Positions 16,838 to 26,438 are shown, counted from the first letter of the stretch. The stretch is 64,000 nt of DNA from Candidatus Obscuribacterales bacterium (GCA_019745415.1 JAIETF010000026.1:1-64000), one strand, 5' to 3'. Numbers and translations are program-made. The notes: generated by a model from the letters alone, not told the origin.

Positions 16838-19222
16838 ATGGAATCCCAGGAAAGCAGCGGACAACGCTTACTAAACTTACCGGAAGCCGACTCGACGGTT
16901 TGTAGCGGTCATTTTAATAGTCAATTTCAGGAAAATAAAAGAACCCGCAACGCGGGCAATGAACTAAAGCGCGGCACCCTCGTGGGTGGCGCTTATCGCA
17001 TTTTGAGCAAAGTAGGCAAGGGCGGCATGGGCTGCGTTTATCGTGCCCGCCACGAAGTTTTAGAAAAGGACTTCGCCCTCAAAGTATTAACCGAACAAGA
17101 CGCTGACAATCAGAACTGGCTGCGCTTTCAAGCAGAAGCCAAAGTGATTGCCAAGCTCGACCACCCCAATATCGTCAAAGTCTATAACCTTGGACTGCAC
17201 GAAGGAACTCTGCCTTTCTATGCCATGGACCTGCTGGAAGGTGAAGGACTAGACAGTGTTTTGGCCCGCCTTGGCCCCTTGCCTCTTTCAGACCTAATAC
17301 CGATTTTTGAGCAGGTGGCTGATGGTCTTTTCTATGCTCACCGCCACGGAATCGTGCATAGAGACATAAAGCCGGCCAACATAATGCTTGTAGTTGATAA
17401 TGACGACCGCCCCACCGTCAAACTGCTTGACTTCGGCATAGCCAAAAAGTCAGGCATCGAGACCCTGGCTAATCAGGGCTTAACCGCACCGGGCGAAATC
17501 TTCGGCAGCCCGCTTTACATGAGCCCGGAACAGTGCACCGGTCGTAAAGTTGATACCCGTTCAGATATTTATTCGCTGGGCTGCACTTTGTTTGAATGTC
17601 TAACCGGCAAACTGCCCTTTCAAGGTGAGAACGCCTTCGTCACTATCAGCATGCACCAGTCGCAAACTCCGCCGACACTCAAAGAGGCCAGCGGTAAAGA
17701 CTTTCCAGACGGAATCGAACACATGGTGGCACGCTGCCTGAAGAAACGCCCCGACGACCGCTATCAAAGCATGCAAGACCTGGCGGTCGACTTGAAGAGA
17801 ATCGAACAGGGTAAAGGTTTGCAGCCGATCTATTTAAACTCAATCGAAGACGGCAAACTGGAGACTCTAGGCAGCGGCAGGGTAACCATGAGGCAGACCC
17901 TCAAGATTACCTCGGTGGAGAATGAAGAAGAAGATATAAGCCAACCTGAACGAAAGAAAGCAGCTAAAGTCTTAATTTCAGCCGGTATAGTGACAGCACT
18001 AGCCTGCGCGATAAGTATTTCTTTGATGCTCTATCGCCCACTAAAGAACTTCCCCGCTAAAGGCGGAGCACTGACCGATGCTCCGAAAACAGCCCTTCAA
18101 CCGAAAGATAAGGCAACGAAAAATAATCCTCCGAGAACTTCAGATTTGAAAGGAAATCGGCCCGAAGTCTCTGCGGAAAAGCCCAAAGAAATTGCGGCTT
18201 CAATCGTCACTGCCCCAGAAAGCAAAATAACAGAACCTGAAACCGAAGTTGAACTGAAAGATAGCGACGTCTATGACCCGGGTCTTACCTCAGAGTCGAT
18301 AGAAAATATTCGATATATAAGCAAAAAATTTGGTCCCGTCCTCAGCGAGAACAAGAAAGAAAAGATCTTTACTTTTCTTCCCGGAGTGAAAATCGGCAAG
18401 TTGGTCTGTAGAACCAAGAATGCCAAAGGCGAAATCTTGTTCTCAAATCCAATACCGTGCAAAGACAGATTCCCAGTACCTGCCGATGTCGATCTATTAT
18501 TTTACGCGCACGCCAACCTGTGCATAGACTCAAAGGCTATCACCGGCTTTGATCCAGATGCACTTTGGGGTGTTTCACTTATAGAGCTGAAGGGAAACGT
18601 AAACGAACTAATGCCCAATCTAGCAAAACTGACAGGGCTAAGATCTTTTGATGCTACAGATACCAGCCTCTCAGGTGAATCAATAAAATACCTAAACAAA
18701 CTAACAAAATTGGAAGAGCTAGAAATCAAGAAAACCAAGATTACCCTTGACGAACTAGCCGGTCTCAAAATTTTGCAGAACCTGAAAGTACTAAATGCCA
18801 AAGACCTGACAGGATCTTATTCGCCGCTCCTGGAAAAGCTGCGAAACTCAAAAAACTTACGCAAACTGAAGCTACACGGCAAAGCCAGCGACAGAGATAT
18901 AGATAATCTATCAACCATGCAAAATCTTGAAGAGCTGGAGCTGAATCGATCTGATCTGACCGACAATCAATTAGCCAAACTGAAGACTCTCAAAGGTCTC
19001 AAACGCCTAGTAATCCTTAGAGTAGCACTGACGCCTAAATCTATTGCAATCTTCCAGAAACATTTCAGCAAGCTGAAAGCTCTTTCAATTTGTCCAATTG
19101 ATGAATCATGGACCACAACTGATTGGAACAAACTGAAATCAATCATCCCCAATACACGTTATACTCAAGTACTAGTTAAGGAAGACTGGAATGAACTTGG
19201 TTTTCCCAAAAGTCTAAGATAA
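16838..19222 (+). CDS. transmembrane Ser/Thr protein kinase with LRR-like C-terminus
   Basis: A 794-residue Hanks-type kinase. P-loop GKGGMG (60-65), catalytic Lys K82, HRDIKPAN with D176, and DFG at 198-200 are all intact. A single membrane helix spans about 378-398, so the C-terminus is probably extracytoplasmic. Residues ~560-760 hold leucine-rich units (LAKLTGLRSFDATDTSLSG, LNKLTKLEELEIKKTKITL and so on). That architecture suggests a sensor whose LRR domain perceives an envelope or external cue. The gene is 8 bp upstream of a paralogue of the same design. An extended N-terminal ~45 residues precede the kinase domain. Confidence 0.92.
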   Translation: MESQESSGQRLLNLPEADSTVCSGHFNSQFQENKRTRNAGNELKRGTLVGGAYRILSKVGKGGMGCVYRARHEVLEKDFALKVLTEQDADNQNWLRFQAEAKVIAKLDHPNIVKVYNLGLHEGTLPFYAMDLLEGEGLDSVLARLGPLPLSDLIPIFEQVADGLFYAHRHGIVHRDIKPANIMLVVDNDDRPTVKLLDFGIAKKSGIETLANQGLTAPGEIFGSPLYMSPEQCTGRKVDTRSDIYSLGCTLFECLTGKLPFQGENAFVTISMHQSQTPPTLKEASGKDFPDGIEHMVARCLKKRPDDRYQSMQDLAVDLKRIEQGKGLQPIYLNSIEDGKLETLGSGRVTMRQTLKITSVENEEEDISQPERKKAAKVLISAGIVTALACAISISLMLYRPLKNFPAKGGALTDAPKTALQPKDKATKNNPPRTSDLKGNRPEVSAEKPKEIAASIVTAPESKITEPETEVELKDSDVYDPGLTSESIENIRYISKKFGPVLSENKKEKIFTFLPGVKIGKLVCRTKNAKGEILFSNPIPCKDRFPVPADVDLLFYAHANLCIDSKAITGFDPDALWGVSLIELKGNVNELMPNLAKLTGLRSFDATDTSLSGESIKYLNKLTKLEELEIKKTKITLDELAGLKILQNLKVLNAKDLTGSYSPLLEKLRNSKNLRKLKLHGKASDRDIDNLSTMQNLEELELNRSDLTDNQLAKLKTLKGLKRLVILRVALTPKSIAIFQKHFSKLKALSICPIDESWTTTDWNKLKSIIPNTRYTQVLVKEDWNELGFPKSLR

Positions 19223-19230
19223 GGGTCAAA

Positions 19231-21504
19231 GTGGAGCCGCCCCGTCAACCGAGAATAAATATTGACGATAGAAGGCGGCGCACGATCACTCGTGCTTGGG
19301 GCAACAACGCCAAGTCGCAGCGAAAGACGCAAGACCTTCCAGAAGGCACCATAATTGGTGGCGCCTTTCAAATTGCCAAACCAATCGGTCGGGGCGGCAT
19401 GGGTACGGTCTATGAAGTCAACCATCTGGCTTTAGGCAGAAAATGCGCCCTCAAAATTTTATCGCCTGAACTGGTCAATGAAGTAAACTGGAAACGTTTT
19501 CAGAAAGAAGCCAAAGCCATTGCCGGACTATCGCATCCAAGCCTGGTGCATATTTATGATTTAGGCATACACAACAATAGGCTGCCCTTTTATGCCATGG
19601 ATCTTTTGAAGGGCGAAGATCTAGAAACACGCATTCTCAAGAAAGGCCCACTCAATCTTATCGACACAGTTAAGCTGGTTCTCAAGCTTTTGGACGGTAT
19701 CGCTTATGCACATAAACACGGCATCATTCATAGAGATCTGAAGCCGGCCAATATACTTTTGACCAATGAAGCAAACGGAGAGACCAGCGTAAAAATACTC
19801 GATTTCGGCATCGCCAAACTAGCCGGTCTAGACGATGAATCGGACGACCAGCACATGACCAGTACAGGCGAGATATTCGGCAGCCCCTTTTATATGAGCC
19901 CAGAACAATGCATGGGCGAGACCGTAGACACCAGATCTGATATCTATTCCATTGGCTGCACACTCTATGAAATGCTTACAGGACAAGTGCCACTAGACGG
20001 CGGCAGTCCTCTTGATACAGTTATGTTGCATCTAGAAGAACTGCCTAAATCACTCTCAGAAAAGAGCGGCAGAAACTTTCCCAAATCAATCGAGACAGTG
20101 GTTGCCAGGTCGATGGCGAAGTTGCCGCAAGATCGCTATCAAAGCGCTCAAGAAATGGCGGAAGATTTAAAGAGAATCTTGGCTGGCAAAGATCTCTCCC
20201 AAACCAGTTATGCCAGCGCCGCCAGGTCTAAAGAGCCCAACCGCCTTCCCAAAAATAAAAAGACCAAGAAAGACCAAGACGGACCTGACAAAACTGAAAG
20301 CTCCGGTCCCTGGATACTAGCCGCCACGGTCTTGATCTCAATGGTACTTATGACTGTCACTGCCCTTTCACTCTTACCTAAAGAGGGCAAAGACAGCAAA
20401 AGTGATGAAAACAACAGCAGCACCCCAAGCAATAATCAAAACACAAAGCGTCCAGAATCAAGCCGTGATCAGCTCAGCCCAAGCTTCCAGTCAAATCTGC
20501 TTATGCCTGATTCAACTGAACTCGCTGATTCTAATATTGACACTAGTTTTCCGACCACTCCTACCATTCCCACGGTCTCTTACAAAAACGAGAGCGAATC
20601 AAAAGAAAGTACTGAACTAGTCTTTGACTTTCCCGCCAAATTCTCAATCGGCACACTCAATTATGCTGTTCAGCCTAGTCTCTACAAGTTCCCACAAGAA
20701 GCCGCTCTCTATGACAAAGCCGTGCAGGAGTTATTAAGCATTCCCCTCACCGCCAGGGGTCGCATCAGTGTGGAAAAGGGCATCCCCCTAGCCTTCACCA
20801 GCAACTCTTTTGAGTCGAGTTTTGCTATGCTGACCGGCTTCCAGCCTAATGATCTCTTTCAGCTGACCCTAGCCAATGTCAATATAAGCAATGCTGATCT
20901 TAAGCCACTGACAAAACTAAAGGGCTTGCGCGGACTGGTACTAAGAAACGTTGTTCTCAACGATTCACAACTAGAGGCGCTAGACCAGCTAACTAATTTA
21001 CGCTTATTGGCACTTGATGAAACTACAGTAGCAACACAATCGGTAGGCCAACTAAAGATATTAAACAATCTCAGCGAGCTAAAAGTCAGCACAGATGAAA
21101 ACTTCCCCGAACTGTTAGTGAAACTGAAAGAAGCGAAAAATCTAACCAATCTCACCCTGACCGGCCCTATCACCGCCGAAGGTCTAGAGCTAGTAAAAGA
21201 CTTAAACAAGCTCAGACGTTTACAACTAGATTCGGCTCTTTTGAAGAGCCAACATCTTGAAACACTGGGCTCCTTAAAGAATGTAGAAGAGCTTACTCTC
21301 TACAACTGCGCCAGTGACAACGCCAACCTCAAAGACTATGGTTATTTGAAAAATCTCAAAGAACTGATCATCGCCAGGCCGGTCGGTTTACACCGCTCCG
21401 GCTGTAGTTTCATCAAAAAGCAGTTGCCGTCAGTAAAAGTAATGCTGCAAGAGCGCAAGCCGGCTAGAGAGCACGAAGAAATACAACTCATCGAAATGAG
21501 ATAG
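19231..21504 (+). CDS. transmembrane Ser/Thr protein kinase with LRR-like C-terminus (paralogue)
   Basis: 757 residues starting at GTG with AAGGGT upstream. The kinase domain is complete: GRGGMG P-loop at 53-58, K75, HRDLKPAN with D169, DFG at 191-193. One membrane helix lies at about 361-382, followed by a Ser/Asn-rich spacer and leucine-rich units (LTKLKGLRGLVLRNVVLN, LDQLTNLRLLALDET...). It closely matches the preceding kinase in the catalytic half but the C-terminal domain has diverged, which fits duplication followed by a change of ligand. The 8-bp gap makes co-expression nearly certain. Confidence 0.92.
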   Translation: MEPPRQPRINIDDRRRRTITRAWGNNAKSQRKTQDLPEGTIIGGAFQIAKPIGRGGMGTVYEVNHLALGRKCALKILSPELVNEVNWKRFQKEAKAIAGLSHPSLVHIYDLGIHNNRLPFYAMDLLKGEDLETRILKKGPLNLIDTVKLVLKLLDGIAYAHKHGIIHRDLKPANILLTNEANGETSVKILDFGIAKLAGLDDESDDQHMTSTGEIFGSPFYMSPEQCMGETVDTRSDIYSIGCTLYEMLTGQVPLDGGSPLDTVMLHLEELPKSLSEKSGRNFPKSIETVVARSMAKLPQDRYQSAQEMAEDLKRILAGKDLSQTSYASAARSKEPNRLPKNKKTKKDQDGPDKTESSGPWILAATVLISMVLMTVTALSLLPKEGKDSKSDENNSSTPSNNQNTKRPESSRDQLSPSFQSNLLMPDSTELADSNIDTSFPTTPTIPTVSYKNESESKESTELVFDFPAKFSIGTLNYAVQPSLYKFPQEAALYDKAVQELLSIPLTARGRISVEKGIPLAFTSNSFESSFAMLTGFQPNDLFQLTLANVNISNADLKPLTKLKGLRGLVLRNVVLNDSQLEALDQLTNLRLLALDETTVATQSVGQLKILNNLSELKVSTDENFPELLVKLKEAKNLTNLTLTGPITAEGLELVKDLNKLRRLQLDSALLKSQHLETLGSLKNVEELTLYNCASDNANLKDYGYLKNLKELIIARPVGLHRSGCSFIKKQLPSVKVMLQERKPAREHEEIQLIEMR

Positions 21505-21605
21505 CAATTCTGAATGATTTTTTGCAAAAATCTCTGCAAAAAATTCGGCAAAGAATCTTGCAAGAACCAGCGCTCTCCGAGCCAATCTCGCTAGAGCCAA
21601 CTTTG

Positions 21606-21650
21606 CCAAAGGTCAAATGGGCAAGCTCAGCCCGCCCACTTGACTTTTGG
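21606..21650. terminator. 17-bp stem-loop between convergent genes
   Basis: CCAAAGGTCAAATGGGC pairs with GCCCACTTGACTTTTGG (21606-21622 with 21634-21650): 17 positions with one G-T wobble and one mismatch, loop of 11. No long T-run follows on either strand, so it is either a bidirectional terminator without a strong U-tract or an mRNA 3'-end stabiliser. It lies between the second kinase (plus) and the LRV gene (minus). Confidence 0.7.
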
Positions 21651-21699
21651 TGATTCTCACTTTCAGTCGATATAACTTTCAGTCAAATCGGCGCTCTAC

Positions 21700-22071
21700 C
21701 TAGCTAGCTTTGCGCGCCAGAGCCGCCTGTGCTCTTGCACTGACATAAGGATTTTCATCTTTTGCCAGTATAGAAAGCACCAATTCTGGGAGATTGTTAT
21801 TCTCAGCCATAGAAAAGCGCACATCCACATCAAAATCGCGGGCCAAAATTCTTAGCACCGATAGTGGTGTCGATCTATTTGCAGCCACGGCTTTCCGAAC
21901 AGCTCTAGAATAATCTCCTGCGAGCCTTTCCAGCATCTCAGCAGTAGCCCGTTCACTCTCGGCGATACGTCTGCGCACCATATCTTCACCATCAATCACA
22001 AAGCCATTGAGGGTGCTTTCGGTAACGTCAGGGCGTCCGACTCTTATATACTCGCGAGGTACTTGTTTCAT
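21700..22071 (-). CDS. LRV/HEAT-like repeat protein
   Basis: A 123-residue protein. The ATG at 22071 is preceded by AAAGGAGGT, a near-perfect ribosome-binding site, which rejects a longer reading that would run into the transporter gene. From residue ~55 it has three leucine-rich-variant/HEAT-like units (VRKAVAANRSTPLSVLRILA, VRFSMAENNNLPELVLSILA, VSARAQAALA). Such repeats form superhelical protein-binding surfaces. It sits 41 bp downstream of the MFS gene on the same strand and is probably co-transcribed. Partner unknown. Confidence 0.8.
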   Translation of the reverse strand: MKQVPREYIRVGRPDVTESTLNGFVIDGEDMVRRRIAESERATAEMLERLAGDYSRAVRKAVAANRSTPLSVLRILARDFDVDVRFSMAENNNLPELVLSILAKDENPYVSARAQAALARKAS

Positions 22072-22112
22072 ACCTACCTCCTTTAAAGACTGCGACAATT
22101 GCCGCCAATAAA

Positions 22113-23462
22113 TTAACTGACAGTGGTGCCTGCGGCTTTGTTCCTGCCACGCTTTTCGTTCACAAAGAAAATTAACAATAAGCCGATCACAAAAAAGCTC
22201 AAGGTCGAAAGTATACCGGCGCGGTAATTTCCCTTTGTCAATGCGGTTAGCTGTCCATAGGTAATCGGCCCTACCACGGCGGCAAGCTTCACAGTCAAAC
22301 CCCATAAACCAAAAAACTGAGCCGCTTTGGCGGCAGGCGACAAGAGCCCAACAAGAGCCCTAGAGGCGGCGCCTGTGGCACCCATCGCTGCACCCATCAA
22401 AGTTGATGCCAACCAAAAAACAGGCTTGTCATGAGCAAAATAAGCCATAGCGATAGAAACAGTCCAAAGAACAAGAGCAAGAGCCAATGTGCGCACTGAC
22501 CCTATTTTGTCTTGCAAAAGCCCTAAACCAAAAGCACCAATTGCGGCGGCAACCTGCACAAGCATGACCATGGCAAGAGTTTCTTGTGTTGTAAACGACA
22601 TAACCTGACCGGCATAAACAGCCGCTATCGCCACTACGGTGGTGGTGCCACAGCTAAAAAAGAAAAGAGCAATGAGAAAGACAAACAGGTCTCTAAAGCG
22701 CCTAGCACTAGATATGGTGCCAATTACAGAAAGAAAAGAGTCCCTGATATCAAACCAAAGCGACGCCGACTTGGCGGCAGCGCTGCTATTGCGTTCTTTC
22801 AAGAAAAGAAAGGTGGGCGAGGCAGCAAGGGCAAAGACCACAGCCACGCCGAACAAAATAATCGGCACATAGTCGCCGGCAGCCAAGCCTTGTTTTTGGG
22901 CGAACCAAACATAGAGCAAGCTGAAAGCAAGGACAACCAGTCCACCCACATAACCAAGGGTCCAGCCGAAGGCCGAGATTTTGCCCATCAACCTTTTCGG
23001 GGCAATTTCAGGCAAAAAGGCGGCAATCAAATATTCAGTCGAACCAAAGGCAAAAGCCGAAACTACCAAAAGAGCCATGGCTTGCCACACATCACCTTGT
23101 TGCATAAAGCCCAAACAGCCAGTGGCAACGACACAGACCGCGGTAGCAATGAAAAGCAGTTTCTTTTTAAGACCACCGGCATCGGCTAGGGCGCCTACGA
23201 CAGGAGCCGTAAGCACCACCAAAAGATTAGCCAATCCCAGCGAATTGGTGAGGGCGACTGTGGCTTCGGCACTGCTCAACCCCCGACAAATGGTGCCCAC
23301 AAAATATTGATTAAAGAGGGCGGTGGTGACAACAGTCGTATAGCTGGAATTGGCAAAGTCAAACATAGCCCATGAGATAATCTCTCGCCTAGGAGCCAGT
23401 TCTACAGAATCTTGTTCTACAGAATCTAGTTTGGCAGGGTCCAGTTCGTTGTCAGTCGACAC
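22113..23462 (-). CDS. MFS transporter, UMF1/Atg22-like family
   Basis: 449 residues with about 12 membrane helices. The N-terminal EIISWAMFDFANSSYTTVV is diagnostic of the UMF1/Atg22-like branch of the major facilitator superfamily, and the inter-helix loops contain ADAGGLKKK and LQDKIGSVRT. Some eukaryotic relatives export amino acids from vacuoles; the bacterial substrate is unknown. It is upstream of the LRV-repeat gene on the same strand and divergent from the secreted TPR-like gene at 23604. Confidence 0.88.
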   Translation of the reverse strand: MSTDNELDPAKLDSVEQDSVELAPRREIISWAMFDFANSSYTTVVTTALFNQYFVGTICRGLSSAEATVALTNSLGLANLLVVLTAPVVGALADAGGLKKKLLFIATAVCVVATGCLGFMQQGDVWQAMALLVVSAFAFGSTEYLIAAFLPEIAPKRLMGKISAFGWTLGYVGGLVVLAFSLLYVWFAQKQGLAAGDYVPIILFGVAVVFALAASPTFLFLKERNSSAAAKSASLWFDIRDSFLSVIGTISSARRFRDLFVFLIALFFFSCGTTTVVAIAAVYAGQVMSFTTQETLAMVMLVQVAAAIGAFGLGLLQDKIGSVRTLALALVLWTVSIAMAYFAHDKPVFWLASTLMGAAMGATGAASRALVGLLSPAAKAAQFFGLWGLTVKLAAVVGPITYGQLTALTKGNYRAGILSTLSFFVIGLLLIFFVNEKRGRNKAAGTTVS

Positions 23463-23603
23463 CTTAGCGCCAGTCCTTATTTAAGCCAAAATCTAAGCCA
23501 AAATCTAAGCAAAAGACAATCTCATGCAAGCCGGGGTGCAACTAGAGTAACATTTATCTTGTTGGCAATAATGCTGTTATCCAAATAGAGTTAGACGAGG
23601 CTA

Positions 23604-24671
23604 TTGATATCGATGCGCGCTTCAAGAAATTGCTTAAACCTTTCCCTGGCATTGTCTCTCGGACTTTGCTTGACCGTCCACCAAGGAGCTTTAGCCCAGG
23701 AAACCAAATTAGACCGCATGGATGCCACAGCCCAGGCCGCCTTCGACCAGGGTGACTACAAAAGAGCCAGCACCAGCTTCAATAAGCTCTTGACTGAGCT
23801 AAACAAAGATATCGACAGCCTCGACAAAGACGCCCAGACCGCCCGCAAACAGCAGGCAATGAAAACCATGCGCCGACTGGGGCAGTGCGCCTTGGCTCAG
23901 AAAGATTTCGTCAGTGCCACTGATTTTCTCAATAAAGCAAGAGAAGCCTCAGTGGAACTAGCTCAAGCCGACAGCGATTTAGATAAAGCCTTTGCCGAAC
24001 TGAGCGCCAACTATAGAGAAATCGATCCCAGCACACTCGGTACCGAGGCTTCAGCTGCTCTCAAAGAAGTGGGAGCCAGCAAAATTGGTGTAGCCAAAAC
24101 AGATGGCGGCGAGCACATTGAAGTCACCCTGAGCGAAAAGGTAGTTAAGCCAATAAATGCCCCAGGCGTTTCACACGTGGGCTTTGACAAGACCATTGCT
24201 TTCGACTTCAATGAAACACCAGATGGAACAGTGCAGATAAGCAATATCAGCGGCTTGAAAGCAAAAGTGAAAGTGTGGGTAGACATAATTGCCTCTAAAC
24301 TTAGCCTAGATGCCGAACAAAAACCGGTAGCCCAAGTGACCGGTGCCAAAATGGGCATCAGCCAGTCGGTCTCAACCAAACTGCCCGATGAAATCTATCA
24401 GCCCATCATCTCTCTGATTGGCAAAGTGAAAAATGTATTCAGCGATAACGCCGGACCCGGCAGCACCTATGAAAATGTGGCCTCGGGCAACTCTCAGAAT
24501 GGCGGCACCGCAGCATCGACAAATGCTCCCGGCACCAATAATGCGAGCATAGTTCCAGTGGTCAATTCCGGCAACCAACCGGCTGTCGACCCAAGCCTGC
24601 AGCCCGTGGTTAATCCCGCCGCCCAAAGCGATAGCATGCAGCAAGACGATAACGGCTCGGCAAACAGATAA
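23604..24671 (+). CDS. secreted protein with N-terminal helical repeats
   Basis: 355 residues starting at TTG 23604 or, equally possible, ATG 23613. A signal peptide is evident (LSLALSLGLCLTVHQGALAQ). Residues ~40-130 contain TPR-like helices (AAFDQGDYKRASTSFNKLL...). The middle portion is beta-rich and the last ~70 residues are Asn/Ser/Pro-rich and probably disordered. It overlaps the next gene by one base (TAATG), so the two secreted proteins are translationally coupled. No family is recognised. Confidence 0.75.
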   Translation: MISMRASRNCLNLSLALSLGLCLTVHQGALAQETKLDRMDATAQAAFDQGDYKRASTSFNKLLTELNKDIDSLDKDAQTARKQQAMKTMRRLGQCALAQKDFVSATDFLNKAREASVELAQADSDLDKAFAELSANYREIDPSTLGTEASAALKEVGASKIGVAKTDGGEHIEVTLSEKVVKPINAPGVSHVGFDKTIAFDFNETPDGTVQISNISGLKAKVKVWVDIIASKLSLDAEQKPVAQVTGAKMGISQSVSTKLPDEIYQPIISLIGKVKNVFSDNAGPGSTYENVASGNSQNGGTAASTNAPGTNNASIVPVVNSGNQPAVDPSLQPVVNPAAQSDSMQQDDNGSANR

Positions 24672-25462
24672 TGAAAAGCAAGACCCGCCATTTGCCTCTA
24701 GCCGTCCTGGCGGCGCTTTCGCTAAACCTAGCCAGCCTGCCCGCTTTGGCGCAGGTGACTAATCAGGTGCCGCCCGAACAAGAGAATCAGTCGGGACAGG
24801 GATTTTTCGACAATAGCGGCAATCTTTTTATGGAGGATGTTACTCCTGAAAAGAAAGCCAAACCGAAAACATTGCCGATAGATTTGAGTCGCGTTGGCGT
24901 ATCCACCAACGAACATGGACGTATCATCCCACTAAAAGATGATACTCCCGGTGGGGTCAAGCCATTTACAAACAAACTAGAAACATCGTTTCAAGCGCTG
25001 CCTAATGCCTGGCAGATAAACCCGATCTTTCCAGTGGCACCAGGTTTTACCAGTCCGTACTCCTATGGCTATGGTATTCCATTTGGTGCACCACCTTTGG
25101 GCTACGCAGTTACACCATCTTATCGGGGGCTGGCAGAGCGGTTTGGCGGCAATGCCTACACCGGCTATAGTCCGTATGGTATAGGACCATACGGCACCGG
25201 CAATTTCATTCCTAACCCCATGTACTACGGCTACACGCCGGGCTATGGCACTTATTCTCCATACGGAATCATGCCATATGGCAATTACGCACCGTACGGA
25301 GCCTACACGCCATATGGCGCCTACTCACCATATGGAGCCATGGCACCCTATGGAGGCACCGCCTTAAACTTCCGCCTCGGCAATTTCGGCGGCAGCTTAT
25401 TCAGTCCGGCTCAAGCACCGTATACACAGAGTATGTGGCGCTCTTTCAACCTCGCCTTCTAA
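24671..25462 (+). CDS. secreted Tyr/Gly/Pro-rich repeat protein
   Basis: 263 residues with a signal peptide (LAVLAALSLNLASLPALAQ). After a mixed middle, residues ~130-240 are dominated by PYG-type repeats (SPYGIGPYGTG, APYGAYTPYGAYSPYG), a composition seen in structural, adhesive or matrix proteins. It is coupled to the upstream secreted gene by a one-base stop/start overlap and converges with the minus-strand gene at 25446, overlapping its end by 17 bp. Function not known. Confidence 0.75.
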   Translation: MKSKTRHLPLAVLAALSLNLASLPALAQVTNQVPPEQENQSGQGFFDNSGNLFMEDVTPEKKAKPKTLPIDLSRVGVSTNEHGRIIPLKDDTPGGVKPFTNKLETSFQALPNAWQINPIFPVAPGFTSPYSYGYGIPFGAPPLGYAVTPSYRGLAERFGGNAYTGYSPYGIGPYGTGNFIPNPMYYGYTPGYGTYSPYGIMPYGNYAPYGAYTPYGAYSPYGAMAPYGGTALNFRLGNFGGSLFSPAQAPYTQSMWRSFNLAF

Positions 25463-25826
25463 CGTTTTTGTCCAGCCGAAAAATCGAGAGCAAAAACTGC
25501 GAAACGTTTTCTCTCAAAGTCAAAGCCCAGACATGGCGCCCCTCCAAACGGCGCAATCGCCCATCGCTTATCTCTTGCGTAACTTTCGCGACCCGATGCG
25601 GTCTGACACCGAGTCTCTCTTGTTTTTCTCTATGCTGTCTGCTCTTGTCGACAAAATGCTCAAAACAGCGACTGTCTAAACGGTCGCCGCGCAAATATGC
25701 TCTGTAGCCCGCAGCGATGACCTTTTCTGAATAACCTTTGAAAAGATCTGCTGTGTTGCTCTTCGGTTTCTCCTCTTTATGGAAATGCGTACCCACATGA
25801 ACCGATATTCTCGGTGCAGTTTTCAT
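25446..25826 (-). CDS. basic hypothetical protein
   Basis: About 126 residues from the ATG at 25826, which has GGGGA 11 bp upstream; an in-frame extension to 25877 is less likely. The product is Arg/Lys/His-rich (for example RAYLRGDRLDSRCFEHF and LGVRPHRVAKVTQEI), without membrane segments. No family recognised. Codon-level plausibility is fair but the 3' overlap with a convergent gene lowers confidence. Confidence 0.5.
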   Translation of the reverse strand: MKTAPRISVHVGTHFHKEEKPKSNTADLFKGYSEKVIAAGYRAYLRGDRLDSRCFEHFVDKSRQHREKQERLGVRPHRVAKVTQEISDGRLRRLEGRHVWALTLRENVSQFLLSIFRLDKNVRRRG

Positions 25827-25875
25827 GATCGATAAATTCCCCGAAAATGCTGCCGCCAATATACTTATACCTGCC

Positions 25876-26052
25876 AATGAGGCGCCACCTCATTCGGTAT
25901 CAGGGGACAAAACCAGCTGCGACTCACCTCCCGGTAGCAGCTGGTTGAAAATTAGCCATACTCTTTAGGTTAAGCCGGCTCTTACGGTGCCACGCCTCCT
26001 GCGGGTACCAAACTTACCGGAGAGAAACTCTCACTCTGGCTTGCGCCAGGTT
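25876..26052. ncRNA. cluster of stem-loops, candidate structured RNA
   Basis: Several hairpins follow one another in the otherwise gene-free 25878-26461: AATGAGG/CCTCATT (25876-25894); AACCAGCTGC/GCAGCTGGTT (25911-25946, perfect 10-bp stem, loop with CACCTCCC); GGTGCC/GGTACC with inner CGC/GCG and loop CTCCT (about 25986-26009); GAGAG/CTCTC (26020-26032); CTGGC/GCCAG followed by GTTTTC (26036-26054). Plus-strand loops expose CCUCC-like, anti-Shine-Dalgarno sequences; minus-strand loops expose GGGAGG. Direction and function are not determinable here, and it matches no riboswitch consensus I know. Confidence 0.45.
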
Positions 26053-26173
26053 TTCGCTAATGTGGTGATTACTCCTTGAATCATGTTTAAACGAAACAAC
26101 GTGAAAATTTCTTGAGCATGCCTCCTTATTCTTTTGTTTGGGGGTTGCAGCGAACCATTACGCTAAAAGAGTT

Positions 26174-26438
26174 TCCTAAATCTCCTAAATCGTTTTGATT
26201 TTCTGAAGTGCTTCCTAATAGGTCTCCTAATTTCCCTACAAACGCCAGTTTGTGCGGTTCGCTTATGTATACTATTGTGATCAAAAACAGATTCTTGACA
26301 AGCTATTCAGTGGGGTAAGTACGACAAAAGAAAGTCTTACTCATAACCAGTCAGAACCTAGCCTGTAGACCGCTCGTCTCACTGCAGATTTCACTTGACA
26401 TCACCCCGAAGCAGGCCCAATAATGGGGGGCTTCCTAA
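26174..26438. promoter_or_regulatory. five TCCTAA motifs and two TTGACA hexamers upstream of the LysM gene
   Basis: TCCTAA occurs at 26174, 26183, 26213, 26225 and 26433, a local concentration that could be a multi-site operator. TTGACA (-35 consensus) occurs at 26295 and 26395; the second is followed about 17 bp on by AATAAT. A TATACT lies at 26268. Together with the hairpin cluster just upstream this is a long, complex leader for the 26462 gene. Assignment to any regulator is not possible from sequence. Confidence 0.35.

Noticed and set aside
21700..22305. Longer 201-codon version of the LRV gene overlapping the MFS gene
   Set aside because: AAAGGAGGT before the internal ATG at 22071 and loss of conserved sequence upstream support the shorter gene.
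22584..23189. 201-codon plus-strand ORF inside the MFS transporter gene
   Set aside because: Basic, low-complexity product antisense to a clear 12-helix transporter.
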